64,000 nucleotides of DNA from Scatophagus argus (taxonomy: Eukaryota; Chordata; Actinopteri; Scatophagidae). Positions 36,401 through 49,452 of the stretch are shown here, piece after piece. The stretch is taken from contig NC_058496.1 in assembly GCF_020382885.2 (NCBI RefSeq), positions 19,324,501 to 19,388,500 of the forward strand, given 5' to 3'. A program made the translations under genes and the position numbers. Below the pieces are notes generated by a model. The model was not told where the DNA came from and made no database searches. It saw only the letters and a program-made list of their open reading frames with translations. The number at the start of each line of letters is the position of its first letter. Positions within the stretch are counted from its first letter, which is position 1.

Positions 36401-39400
36401 ATGAATGTATTAAAGAAGTGAATATTGGAGTCCATGATGCCGCTCATTCATTTCAATGCAAATTGCGAGCTAAACGTTTTCTGGATTTATTACTGCATTG
36501 TGCAACCACTAGGGCAACCATTAAAACTTATTTTCATTATCATAGACTGTTATTTTTTTTAAAGTTAATCAATCTAATTTTTTAGTCTGTAAAACATAAA
36601 AAAATGGGAGAAAATTGCATCACATTTTCTCAGAGCTCAAGGTGATGTTTTCAAATTGTTTGCCGAAGACTCTTCATTTACTCTCATAAACGACAAAGAA
36701 AATCAACAGCTTTAAGATAGAACCACCAAATGACCACATAGTCCTGCTTGGCTCATAGACTTTACGTTGGGATCAAAACATAAAAAATGTCTATTCTAGG
36801 CTTGGAAAGTCTTCCAAATACAACACATTTTCAATTAAAAAATCATAATACAAAAGTTTTGGGCTGCAGAGGATTTTGTAGCTGCAGGTCCATGAATGTC
36901 CACTGGGTATCCAGCTTTTGAATTAATACATCCATTGGTTGAATTAAGACACCGCAGTGCTTTGAGTTACCTGCTCACATCAGAGTGTTAACATCTAACA
37001 TCCCTGGTGTTTAACTTGTATGTTCACTATGTTTAGCATTATAGCTTAGCACAGTAGCATGCTATTAGCTACAGCTGAGGCTGCACTCTGTGTCTTTAGT
37101 TAATGTTAAACAAAGTTGATTTTGACCTGATGATGGCACTGGACGAAGCCAAAGGTTTTATGATTGACCTTGAGGAGGACATGAGCATACTAAATTTCAT
37201 GTCAGTCCATTGAACAGCACATGATATTTTCAGTCAAAATCTCAAAAATCAACCTCATGGTGGCACTAAAGGAAAAGTCAGGGAATCACCAAAATCACCA
37301 GAATTCATCTTCTGGAGACCATGAATATCTGTTACAAAATTTCACTGCAGTTCACTCAGTAGTTGTGAGCCATTCAAAACACCCTACTTGAAGTGTATGG
37401 CATGAGTAAAGTAAAAAAAAAAAAAAAAAAAATCATTTAGCAAAGCATAAGTAACTTTATATCATAATATCAATTAAGATATATGAAAAATGTGACTTTA
37501 TCTAGATATTGTACCTATGTCAGGACATAAAATATAACCAACACTCTACACATGTTGACTGTCTATGTGAGATATTGAAATATTTTCCTAGACATTTAGA
37601 GACATTTTAATGATATGCATAGGATACATATCTGAAAAACATTCCACATCTGAATACTGTACACCACTTATTACTATCAGTCTTACAGATACTAAGTAGT
37701 TTTAAACCATTCAACGAAGGATTCAAGATTCAAAATATTTTTTTGATGTGGTGTGTCATGTTATATACTGATGTATTTATGGTGTTATTTATCATGTTTG
37801 GGTTTTTTTTGTTTTTTTTGTTTTTTTTAAATTAGAAATCATTATGTGCAGCTAACGCTGCACATAATAAAAGCTGGTTCAGGCACTCTTACAAATCTAA
37901 CAGCAGTGATGTGAGCTGGAATTTGGAATTCTCTGGATGGAGAGCATCCCTGTAAGGCCGCATGTGTCTCTGAATAGAATGTTGATCCAATGAGAGTTCT
38001 TTCGGTTGGAAGTACCATGGGGGTACTCCTGCTGTTGACACTAGTATGTGTAGAAACTGTAGAGTACTGAGAACTGAATGATTTGCTTAAAAATACATCC
38101 ACGTAGTGAGTCAGCGAAAACAATCAATTTTGCTGTTTAAGGTGTCTTAATTACAAAGTGAGGCTGGTTAGTGAGAGAGCAGAGTTGATTAAATAATAGA
38201 TCAAAGTAATGGACAAATAATTAAAATTATTAACTAAAAGTAATAGATAAACTGTAAAATAGACCACTAAACGTAATGGATAAATGGTTTCCAGATTTGT
38301 CCACTGCGTGTGGTTGTAGCGTGAACGTAAACTTTACTAAACAGAACTAAACACCTGAGAGTTCAGTTGTATGAAAATTATGTAAGATCCACCATGATAT
38401 CCACTTTTACATTATTATTTTTCAGTAACATCCAGTTTGAAATGAAATGAAATGAACATAATTTGAACATGACTGGTGGTGTTTATGAATGGGTGCTTGA
38501 GTTCATCTGACATGACTACCGGAGTTTCTGTAATCCTTCTTTCTGTCTTATCCAGTTTGATCCAAGAGCTCAAGGAGCATGAGGGTAACTTTCCAGATGT
38601 GAGCTCTGGGGTTTACGTTTATGAGGTGATACCTGAAACAGCTGCAGCCAGGTAAGGGATGTGCTACAGTCTCCTTCATTCCTTCATTGTGTGATATGAT
38701 GTCAGCATAGCTTTTCTTATAAAGTGAATCCACCTCTGAAATGACGGATGTAAAATTTATTATTTTGCTGGTTGTCTGTGGGAGTCCCTTCACCTTAACT
38801 AAGACTAGTTAAAATTGAAAGTTGCACTAATAGTTATATATCAACAAATGACTATATTAAATATGAAAAATGTTGCTTATATGCACAGAATCAACTCTGC
38901 CGTTCTCCTGAGCACTAGGGACCATTTTAGCAATTTCTGGCTCCTTGTTTTGGTTTGAAGGCCCAATACTTACTGTTATGGTTCAGTTTCACTACTCTCA
39001 CCTACCTCATTACCAGCAGCAGCTGGCTGGTGGATGTTTTCGGTGAAAAACAAGCTAATAAACAAACCCATTGTATGCTACCTATCCAACACCAAACAGA
39101 CAAAGTTAGCAGGTAGCTGGTGAACATACTGGAGCATTTTGCTGCTCAAGATATTCTCCAGATGGTCTGGCCACTATGTTAATGAACTAATATTGTAGGA
39201 AACAGTGTGTTTATTCAAGTTTTTAAGTGAAAATGCCTGCCTACTATGACTGAAATGGGTTGGAATGGGTTCATACATTTAGAGGTGAAAATTTATACAA
39301 TATTATATTGCTTCTTTGGACAATGACATATTTACTGATATTGCAAAATCTGCCACAATGCAATTTGAACTTGATTCAGTTCAGGAATAAAAGCTTGTCT

Positions 39401-40884
39401 TCAAAGTTATGATTGATGTTTGCACTTTGTATCAAACATTTTGGATCTTTGATTATGAAATCAGTATATCGATCCAGATCCATGGCTTGTTAGAACCCTT
39501 TTCACATTACAAATTAGTCATTTGATGCATTGTTAATAGGAAAATATTGACTAGTGCAACTTTAATGTTATCAGTTTTTACAGCGGATTTTGTAAGTATA
39601 TTTACTTCAATTTCAATTCACAACAAAAGTTATCTCATGACACTGTCCAATTAGAGCAGGTCTAGACAGTATTAAGTATATCTTCCATATATTGTCTTTC
39701 CCATCCTGTCATGATGATTTAGGTATGTATATGTTTACATATTTCTTTTTCTGTAGTTTCAGTCCAAAACAGATCACTATCAGTCTAAAAACAGTCTCAA
39801 AAACAAACAGGAGTCCGACTGTGACTGACATGTGTACATGTCAGTATTATCCTACAAGGTCAACCTAAGATGTTATCTGATGCACAAAAGATGTTACGTT
39901 GTTAAAAAATTATGTCTTTTTCCTATTGGTGTAAGTTTAAAGCAAGATGCCTCACCAGTGAGCTGTTCGTTTTTATTTGAAAGTGTTACCTGGAGCTGAT
40001 CAGCATGATGCTCAGCAAGAGCTTGTTTAGGCACTGGGCTTTACAAAATGCAACAGCAGTGCTGTGAACTGGCATTTGGAGGCCTCTGGATATTTTCTGA
40101 TGAGTGGAGTAAGAGCATCCCTGCAGTTCTCAAGGCTGCAGATTGAACTGTGGTTCTGTTGCTCATTATACTTGTGCTTCCCACAGGCAAAGCTCTGACA
40201 TCTTTCTTAAAGTGAAGACAGGATCTTTCTCTCTCTCTGACTCTTTAGACTCTTGATATTCTTAATAGTCCAACACCTCCTCCCATGACACTGAAGCCTA
40301 AAGCTTCAAACAGCATACAGCAGTAGTCTACAGTACAACCAGTACTGCAGAGGATATCAGTTTACCATGGCAAAGCTGAATTGTCCATTATAGTACTTCT
40401 TGCAGCCCTCGCTATTGAAACCAGAATGTAGTTTTTAATCTTACAGCCTGCTGTGTATTGACAGTCAGTCTGCGTAAGATCATCAGCAAGAGTAAATGCC
40501 TCAAATGTAAATGTCAAGCAGTGCAGTGCATTATAAAGCCATGACCCCACCGCTTCCATTGTTTAGTGAAGCTCTTGAGGGAGAAAGAACCAGACAGGAA
40601 AAGACTTGTCTAAAGGTCAGTGATGTTTTCTTGAAGGTGTGAGATCTACACAGCTGAGGTGTGTCTGTTTCAGTAAGGCTATATCTGTGAACGATGTCTG
40701 CTGTTGTTTTCTTCACAGTGCTGGCATGATTAATCATGACGTTATCATCAGCATCAACGGGCAAGCAATTCACACCACAGATGAAGTGAGCGAAGCTGTC
40801 CAGAGCAGCACTGCGCTTTCAGTGGTGGTTAGACGGAAGGATCAGGACGTGTGGCTGACGATCATTCCTGAAGCAACTGACTGA
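28546..40884 (+). CDS. htra4: HtrA serine peptidase 4, nine exons, 461 aa
   Basis: A secreted trypsin-like protease of the HtrA family. Exons: 28546-28963, 32720-32819, 32907-33111, 35082-35276, 35395-35427, 36032-36146, 36301-36358, 38556-38651, 40719-40884; all junctions are GT/AG and in phase. Signal peptide about 1-19, then a Cys-rich IGFBP-like region (~25-90), a Kazal-like region (~92-137), trimer-contact residues Tyr149/Phe151, the protease (His202 in TNAHV, Asp232 in KIDVAL, Ser310 in GNSGGPL) and a PDZ domain (~360-455). All three catalytic residues are present. Length and exon sizes match human HTRA1/HTRA4. The start could be ATG 28546 or 28549. The choice of htra4 over htra1/3 rests on tail-to-tail linkage with tm2d2, as in human. 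Confidence 0.95.
28964..32719 (+). other. htra4: htra4 intron 1
   Basis: A 3.76-kb intron (GTGAGT...AAAG). It contains a long GT/GA microsatellite (30358-30474). No other gene seen. Confidence 0.85.
30358..30474. repeat. GT-rich compound microsatellite
   Basis: (GT)n with interruptions, then (GA)n, in htra4 intron 1. It creates spurious open frames on both strands. Confidence 0.95.
36208..36292. repeat. CATT tetranucleotide repeat next to htra4 exon 7
   Basis: An imperfect (CATT)n tract that ends only about 8 bases before the exon-7 acceptor at 36300. The tract thus occupies the region where the polypyrimidine tract and branch point would lie. Confidence 0.9.
37872..37940. repeat. Dispersed repeat, copy in htra4 intron 7
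   Basis: A diverged ~70-base repeat shared with 40020-40095 in intron 8 (AGCTTG/AGCTGG...AACAGCAGTG...CTCTGGAT). I do not recognise the family; it may be an old SINE or MITE piece. Confidence 0.5.
40020..40095. repeat. Dispersed repeat, copy in htra4 intron 8
   Basis: Second copy of the repeat at 37872-37940, in the same orientation, with several substitutions and small indels. Confidence 0.5.
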
Positions 40885-41080
40885 TACCACTGACTGCAAA
40901 TCTCAGCCATTAAAGAAAAACTTACCACGCCACTGGTAAAATGGTTCTTAGCGGTATGCTCTGTATGGTTTTAGTAGTTAGACGCAAGTTACAAGAAAAC
41001 ATTTTACCCCATTTTGTCAGCTCCTCAGAATGAAGAGCAAGACCTTCTTTGTGTGTTGTAGAGACACCATTTTTTTCAAC

Positions 41081-41086
41081 AATAAA
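41081..41086 (+). terminator. htra4: Candidate polyadenylation signal of htra4
   Basis: AATAAA about 200 bases after the htra4 stop codon, followed by mixed sequence. A plausible 3' end, not proven. Confidence 0.5.
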
Positions 41087-41865
41087 AGAGGACGAAATCT
41101 AGAAGCAAATTCCTATACCCATGACATGATGCAACAAGACACATCATGTTTTCACTGAACAAGGGCCCTTTCAGACACAACCCAACAACGATAATGTCTT
41201 GTGCTGCATCATGACAGCTTTTTGCTTTGTCGAGCGAAGCAGCTCACCACACTGCTCAGCAAGCTTGTACCCAAAGTTGAAATAAGTTGAACTTTGGCTG
41301 CAATGCAAGCACAGCTATCCTATAATGTTGTGTCTGAAGGGGACTTGAGGCAACAAACTACAGTTGTAAACGCACCGCAATGTTCACAGATCATGATAAC
41401 ATGCCAGTACAACTTGTTTTTTGTTTTTGTTGTTATGTTGTTGTTTTTTTGGGGGGGCGAGGGTTGTAATGAAAGCTGAAATGAATGACAGAATTGAAAT
41501 TACACAAAAACAGGTGTGTACACCAAAGAAATTAACTGTACCATTTGTCACAAAAACTCCTAGTATGGTGGTAAGAGGAGCTCCATCTGTGGGTCACAGA
41601 AACATGACATTTCCACATCATCTTATATTCCAAGGACAATGTCCTGATTACTCTGGTTAGGCCTCACTGTGATGCAGTTGACAATGTGTTCTGTGGATTA
41701 TCCAGACTAATGAGAACATTTTGCCTCACGCAAGAACACCTTCATATTCTTATCATTAAGTCACTTAGAGTGTGATGTTTGTTCATATAGGTCTTCCAAG
41801 ATTTTTTAACTAGACGTTGTGGCAAAATACTCAATTTCAAAACAATGAATAACTCCTGTTCATTC

Positions 41866-42420
41866 AAGAATCAAGAGTCTTTATTGTCATTATGCAAGCA
41901 TAACAAAATTTTGTGCAGATCAGCTTAAAAGCACACTTATAAATAGCACTGTTTGTACCGCTTTCCTGATGGAAGTGGTACAAACAGTTCGTTGCCCGGG
42001 TGGGTGGGATCTGTGGCAATGCGTCTTGCCTTCTTCTGGACTCGGGCAGTGTAAACTGAGTCCAGATCTGGTAGACTGCAGCCCACAATCCCCTGTGCTG
42101 TCCTCACCACCCAGGCTAAGTCCTTCCTGTCCTGTGCTGTGCAACTGCCGTACCACACGGTCACACTGAGACACAGGATGCTTTCAATTGTGGCCCTGTA
42201 AAAGTTCTCAAGCAGCTGAGAAGACAGTCCAGTCCGTTTCAACTTCCTGAGAAAGAAGAGCCATTGTTGGGCCTTTTTCACCAGGTGTGAGGTGTTCACT
42301 GACCAGGAGAGGTCAGAGGAGATGTGGATGCCCAGGAACTTAATGCTGTCCACCCGCTCAAGCGCCTCCCCAAGTATACAGACGAGAGCGTGATCAGTCT
42401 TACTGGACCTCATGAGATTT
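41866..42420 (-). mobile_element. Rex1-like LINE, 5'-truncated 3' end
   Basis: The minus-strand frame encodes the C-terminal part of a LINE reverse transcriptase: FLGIHISSDLSW, LFFLRKLKR, FYRATIESILCLSVTVWYGS and VRTAQGIVG. The 3' end is ACAATAAAGACTCTTGATTC. It begins abruptly near 42420 and lies between htra4 and tm2d2. Confidence 0.8.
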
Positions 42421-45400
42421 GATGATTAGAATAATAAATACCTGTAGAATTGCTATAGAAGTTTATCCATTCCGTTTTGTTTGTGGGCAGGTTTCAATCA
42501 CAAAAATGTCACAACAGTGTAAGAACAGACTTTCACACCAGAACAAAGCATAACAAATTTAGCAGTGTCAGTAATGGTATTAGGAGAACCGAAACAATCT
42601 GTATATGAATCTAGCTGCCATCAGAGTAGCGCTGTGCTGTGACAGAAAAAAGGGAATGGTCTGACATATAATTAGATGCAAAAAGGTCCATGACTAATAC
42701 GACAGGCGACCGTGTGACAGCCACAGGGTTGTTAGAGGAGATAATAGTGTTGTCTACAGTAGGATATGCAGAAAGGTAACAGCTCTGTGAGAGTAGTGTC
42801 CTAGAAATACTGAAATGTTTAAGTTGCTGTCTCAGAATCATACTAATAAGCATGATTTAGTTGATACAGGGAACAAAATATTCATTTTGCATAATGTCTG
42901 TTTAGTCATTTATTGTATTTCAGTAATTTCTCCATTATATTTCTGCCAAATTCCTTACCAAATATCAACACCAAACAAGTGTTTCCCCTGTGACTGAGGC
43001 AGATTTTCTTCACTTGGGAAGCGAAATTTGATTTCTCAATGTTTTGATCACCTTACATGTGTTACACACATCTCCCAGATAGATATCTCAAATAAACCAA
43101 AACTATCTGTGTCTGCCCATGGCAGGTGTTATTATCTGTAGCTACAATAACTTGAAACTTGAAACTTGATCCCAACGGTGAAGTTTCATTAGGTTCATGT
43201 ATATTAATTGTACATTTATGGTATATGATATAAAGGGTTATTTTATAGATCTGTTTTTGAATTCCATTTGTTATGTCCCAAACCTTAAAAAATATGTATG
43301 AGAGGGTAAATATTATGTAAAATTAAAGATGCAAGTAACACAGCAACAGTACCAAGCTATGTTCTAGGACCTGAAACTGGCTCGCCGAGACACAACATAG
43401 CTGTTAGGAATTAAAAGGAATAACTATTAATTAAACCAGCGCTTTTCCTGGTATGACATTTCAAAACGTTTGTCATGGTCTGCTGCTTTTAAGAATACAC
43501 ATGCGTCACATTCGTGTCAAAACCTGGTGCCTGCAGTACTGAAAGGGCCGCTTGACAGAGATGAAGAACGGGTTACACAGTTCTGTTAAGATCACTTCCT
43601 TCTAAAGTCACAACCCCAACCTTTTTTTTTTTAAACATGTAGTCTTCAGTCTCATCTCGAGGTGTCACAATGTACTGGTACTGACAGTAACCGCGATATT
43701 AAAAATGAAATACTGATTTGGTGTTAATAATACACATATGATAATATAGTGTAAATAACTCAGCAGTGATGTTTGGTTTATCAGTTTATCTGGTTATTAA
43801 GTGTAATAGTTCTTTAATTAGGTTATGGTTACTGACTCTCTCTCTCCACCTCCATACGCTTGAATTAAAACAAAAGCAAAACTGTCAAACATTTGCTCAT
43901 TGCAGTTTCTTAAATGTTGGAATTTGCTGTCTTTCTTTGTCATGCATGTATGAGCTTAAATGAAGAGTCTTTGGGTTTTGGTCTGCCGGTTGGGCAAAAG
44001 AAGCAACTTAAAGACATCACTTTGATCTTTGGCAAAGTATGATGGGCATTTTGCACAATTTGTTTGACCTTTCATAAACTAAATAGTGAAAATAATTATA
44101 TCTATATAATCCATAATGAAAATAATAGTTAGTTGCAGCCCTACTACTAGAAGAGATCTCACACATTAATGTCAATTACACAGTGTATTTCAAGTGTATT
44201 AAATTAAAGAATAGTTTATTATTTATCTTATGATTTCTCCTTTTCATGTTTAAGAGAAAGATTGTTATTTTTCTATCAGAAGACACTTAAAAAAAAAACA
44301 CTTAAACGCAGGACGCCTGTATGCAAAAATCAACATTTCTACTCAGATGTGTTGACTTTTGGTCGTATGTTTGTCACTGTTGCTCAATCAAATTTTGTAC
44401 CCTGACTCAATATCCAGGAGCAGCATGTAAAGACAACGGTGTCTTTCACTGACATTCTACCCTGTGCCAACCAAAGCTTGTTACCAAATGAGAGAAACGG
44501 GAAAACACAGTGTGCCAGATATCTTTTATTGAGCCAGAACAACTGTGGACAGCACAAGACACTTTGGATTCCTTCTTACCAGCTGAAGAACAATCTGGTA
44601 TAACCTTCATTAATCGAGTACTCAACTTAATCTCCAATGGAATATGTTTTATTCTTGAGTTTTCATTTGATATAAGGGGAAACAAGCCTACTGGGATCAT
44701 TTGAAAAGGAAAATCAACATAAGACTCAAGAGAAATGTCCAGTAACATGTCTGACTCTACACATAAAACACACCATGCAAACAAATAAATAGTGGAGAGC
44801 ACTGAAGTTAAAGAATACAGTATAAAAGCTTCTGTTGGTCAGATCAACATTATATATACACAAACATTATATTACAAGGCCAAGAGGCTCCAGAAAATTA
44901 AGGTTTCCAAAGAGGCACAAACACACTGTTTCAGTTTTTATACTAACGCAATTCTGCAGAGCTGGACTTAGGTTTGAAAATTAAATAGAGCAATAAATTA
45001 CACTCAGAATAACAGAATGACTTAATGTGTGAACAACTCTGTACATGTTCTTTACACAGGGATGAAAGTAAACATATGAATTACCATATTGTGAATTACG
45101 TGGAAATCTGCAGTATGTACAGCAGTTTCTGAATGTTTCCTCCTTCAAAAGACGTTGAGCCAACTGGAAGTAAATTGCTGCTGGATGAGAAAGGTTAGCC
45201 ATGCTGACGATCAATTCTTACGACCTAAAAGGATTTTATTGATTCTTAGGTAATTAAACCTGCCTGATCTGTGAAAGAGCACATAAACCTTCAATTGGGG
45301 TAAAGATGAGAAAGTGAACAAAGTGGAAGATGAAGACTTGAATATTTAATGTCAGATCTAAGCCCAGCAAGGGAGAGTCAGTGAAGATCAAAATTCATTT

Positions 45401-46937
45401 TTTTTAAATTAGCATGAGAGCCGATTTCAAAATCTTCCTCAAGACGATAACCATTAAATCATCACTTTGTCAACACGTGAAACATGAAACATGAGTCATC
45501 TTGAGTTTTGAGTTTCTACTTGCTTGAGACAGTACTGTTAATCGGTCTGAGGAGTCTTGGCACACATTAATACAGCAGAGAAAGCAAAGTCAGGACGCCT
45601 CCAGTGGAAGCAGACAGTAAGGGGTCACAGCTGTGCTGTTTGCTAATTTGAAGAACGAAGGCTATGATGGTAACTGCAGGATAATGTATAGGAAGTTGCA
45701 CTCAGGAAATTGTAGGATATTTCTAAGACTGCTTAGAGGACTCTTGGTTTGTATGAAATATTATGTATGAGCAGTGACTGTCAACTAGGCTGCATCACTC
45801 TACAGTATGTGTCTGGAGATCAAGAAAACACAGATTCCACTGAACACTGAGACCGAATTCTGATTTCTGTTCTGCTCACAGTTTTACGCCAGACATTCAT
45901 TACATCCTTAAACTTTCCAGGAAATGAGGGCTAATTCTCAGATTGGAGCAACACATCCTGATGTGCTTTACTTTTCACCGTCAGTACATTTTGAAGGATT
46001 TCAGCTCACTTTCATACCTGCAATTCAGTTCATTCAGCAAGAAAACAAAGACGTGCTGTCGCCTCTTTGTTCTGGTTCATGGTCACGCTGACTTGTGAAT
46101 TAATTCTAAATGAACCAATAACTGTAAGCATTGATTGGACATTTTTGATGCTGCCGTCTTGTGTGATTATTGCTACATGGACCCACAAAGAGAACTATAT
46201 GAAAAATGATAACTGCTCTATGTGTTTGATGTCACAAAGAGCTCATAAAGTAGCCGACAACTAATTCAAATCTAGACAGTGGAGCTTTGATATTACATAC
46301 AAACAAGCAGAAAGGGAGAATAAAGTGGGTGCCATGTACCTTGTTTTTATTCCCAATCGCAAATTTACTATCACAAGATGATGAAGTTGGCTTATTTTGC
46401 CTTCATGCCACGAATTGACTGCTCCAGAGTCTGCACCCAAAGTGGTTTAAGAGGTCTAGGAGGGTCTCTCGGATGTTATGTTTATGACTTGAGCAGGAAT
46501 TCAAGAAGTAGACCATTAAACCGCCTACTGATATTCAAGAAATTGCATGGTAACCATGGTAACACTTTTTTTCTTGGTCCAGAACATATAATCTGAATGA
46601 CAGGTGCAAAAAAGGACATTAATAGACAAATTACTGCTAAGTCATACTATTATCTCAGTTGTTCAGGCGAAAGCTGTGAGTCATTCTTACGCATTCTCAA
46701 AGTGATAAATTTCAGGTAAATAAGATTAGAAAACAATCAAATTATTTTTCTCTGGAGCCGTGGGAACCCTGCAGGAGTCCACAGGAGGTCCCTGGACACT
46801 GCTTTGCACAGTAAATCCTCTTAGAACAACCCGACTCACAGATTCATATCCACGGGAGGGCCATTCCCTGGAGTTCTCAATATTTAACTGATAATATCTG
46901 AGCGAGAAGTGGCCTTAGTCACACTCTGTCGCCACTG
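42421..46937. other. Intergenic region between htra4 and tm2d2
   Basis: No gene seen. It probably contains the tm2d2 3' UTR at its right end; an AATAAA on the minus strand occurs near 44527-44532. A 118-codon minus frame (44446-44802) has no recognisable features. Confidence 0.45.
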
Positions 46938-49411
46938 TCAGTAGTAGGTGCACCAATTGCTGTAATCGCTGGGCATCAGGCCACCAGTGATGAGGAGGAT
47001 CAAGTCCACGAACCACCAGATTCCCAGCCCTCCCAGGGTGAGCAGCTTCCCAACCGCAGTTCCTGTGTGACCCAGGCAGAAACGATCAACCCCAAAACAA
47101 CCCAGGAAGAAGGAGTACAGCAGTGTGGTGATGAAATAGTGTCCGGTGTATCTGCGGAGAAGCAACAGCATTAAGTACAAGAGGAATGTACAATGCAGTG
47201 AAATATGAACAACTGGGCAAAGAAAATAAACCATGCACATTCATTATTATTATGTGAACCTGCACATTTCCAGGGTTAAGCTTAATAAGGTACCAAATAA
47301 ATATGCCAATGTTGAAGCAGAAACAATGAAATTATTCAAATGATATGTTGGAACAATCCACAACACCTGTTGTGCTCCACATCACAGGACACAATCTGAA
47401 CAGACACTCAACACTGTAAGCTTCCCAAAGGTAGTAAGTACTAGATTGCAGTAGTGTCTTAGAATAGGTGCTGCTTTCACTGTGTCCAGCCACGGCATGT
47501 CTCTAATCTCCATGCAGTTAAAACTCATGTGTTGATAAATGCAGAGAGCTGCTGAGGGGACATGATGTACTGAGAACACTGCAGATAAAAAGTGAAGAGG
47601 TGGTTCAATACGTTTGTAAACATTGCCCCCTAGTGGTGAAATCCTGACACCAACGATTTTCATCTGAATTAACCGGCTTATTTTCAGTATGAATTGATTT
47701 GCAGGTCTGCAAGTACAGCTACAGTGCAGGTGGTATGCATAGAAACATCTGACAGTGAACACAGCATGTCAGATTTTTTTAGTGCGCGTATGCATCATCA
47801 TGTCTCAGCCTTGTCAGCGCATGCTGCATTCAGCCTCTGACACTGTCTTCACCGAATTCCCATGCATTTCAACTAATTCAACTTAACTAATATCACACAT
47901 TTATTGATTAAGTGTCAGATGTGTCTGTGTTCTTGTATTTCCCCAATTACTGGACGGTGCATAAAAAAAATCTACAAAAAAATAGAAGACAGACAAATTA
48001 TAGTAAATAGCATAAAGTTAAAAATTAGAGGAAAGATCAGCTTGATATGAAATTTAAAAAAGCTAACTGTGAATAATTCAAAACATCTTATGGATTTAAG
48101 GTGTAGTGTTAAATTACTCACGAGGGAGCTTTAATTGCTATAAATTTTAAATTTATACATTTTTTAAAAAAATTTATTTTTGTGTATCAATATCATGTTA
48201 TACTGTAAAGGGTTTATTGTTACAACAAGATGTTTTCACATCTTATACATGCTCCCTCTAGGAAATATTATTCAGAAACATGGCATAAACTTTCATTGTT
48301 ATGCTGATGACACTCAGCTGTACTTATCCTTAAAGCCTGAAGAAACAGAGCCATTAGCCAGACTCCAGGCATGTCTTAAGGACATAAAGGACTGGATGAC
48401 CTCCAATTTTTTATTATTAAACTCAGACAAAACTGAGATCATTGTTCTAGGCCCCAAACACCTTAGAAATAGAATAGCTGATAATATTCTCTCTCTGGAC
48501 GGCATTACTTTGGCCTCCAGTACGACTGCAAGGAACCTCGGCGTTATCTTTGATCAAGATGTGTCATTTATTCATCACATTAAACAGACCTCTAAGACCG
48601 CCTTCTTTCACCTCCGTAATATCGCTAAGATTAGGAGTGTCCTCTCTCAGAGTGATGCTGAAAAACTTGTTCATGCTTTTGTTACTTCTAGGCTGGACTA
48701 CTGCAACTCACTATTGTCTGGATGTCCAAATTATTCTATTAATAACCTGCAGCTGATCCAAAATGCAGCAGCTAGAGTTTTAACAGGAATCAGTAAAAGG
48801 GATCATATCTCCCCCATCTTAGCTTCTCTTCACTGGCTTTCGGTAAAATTCAGAATAGACTTTAAAATTCTCCTTACATATAAGGCCCTAAATGGACTCG
48901 CCCCATCATACCTGCAGGATCTAATAGTCCCATATATTCCCAATAGAACACTCAGATCACAGAGTGCAGGTTTACTTACAGTTCCCAGAATTTATAAAAG
49001 TAGAACGGGAGGACGAGCCTTTAGCTATCAGGCACCCCTGCTGTGGAACCAGTTGCCAATCTGGGTTCGACAGGCAGACACCACCTCCACTTTTAAGACT
49101 AAACTTAAAACCTTTCTGTTTAGTAAAGCATATAGTTAGCACCAAATAAAGTGTGTAGGGCTGGTAGGCATAGTTTCACCCACCTCATGATATATAGCCA
49201 CAGGTAGAATAGGTCTGACTAACTGTTAATCTTTAAATCTCTATCTTAGCTAAGCTGCTATAGGCCTATGCTGCCGGGGGACACAAACATGATCCACCAA
49301 GCAGTTTTCCCTCCTCCTTTTCCTCTTCTATCCTCTCCCCTCGTCAGATTAACATGCAGTTCATTATTTTATGTCACTAACTGTGTGTCCAGTGCTCCTC
49401 GTAGTCTGGTG

Positions 49412-49452
<41 letters not shown>

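Noticed and set aside
44446-44802. 118-codon minus frame between htra4 and tm2d2
   Set aside because: No recognisable motif; lies where the tm2d2 3' UTR or intergenic DNA is expected.
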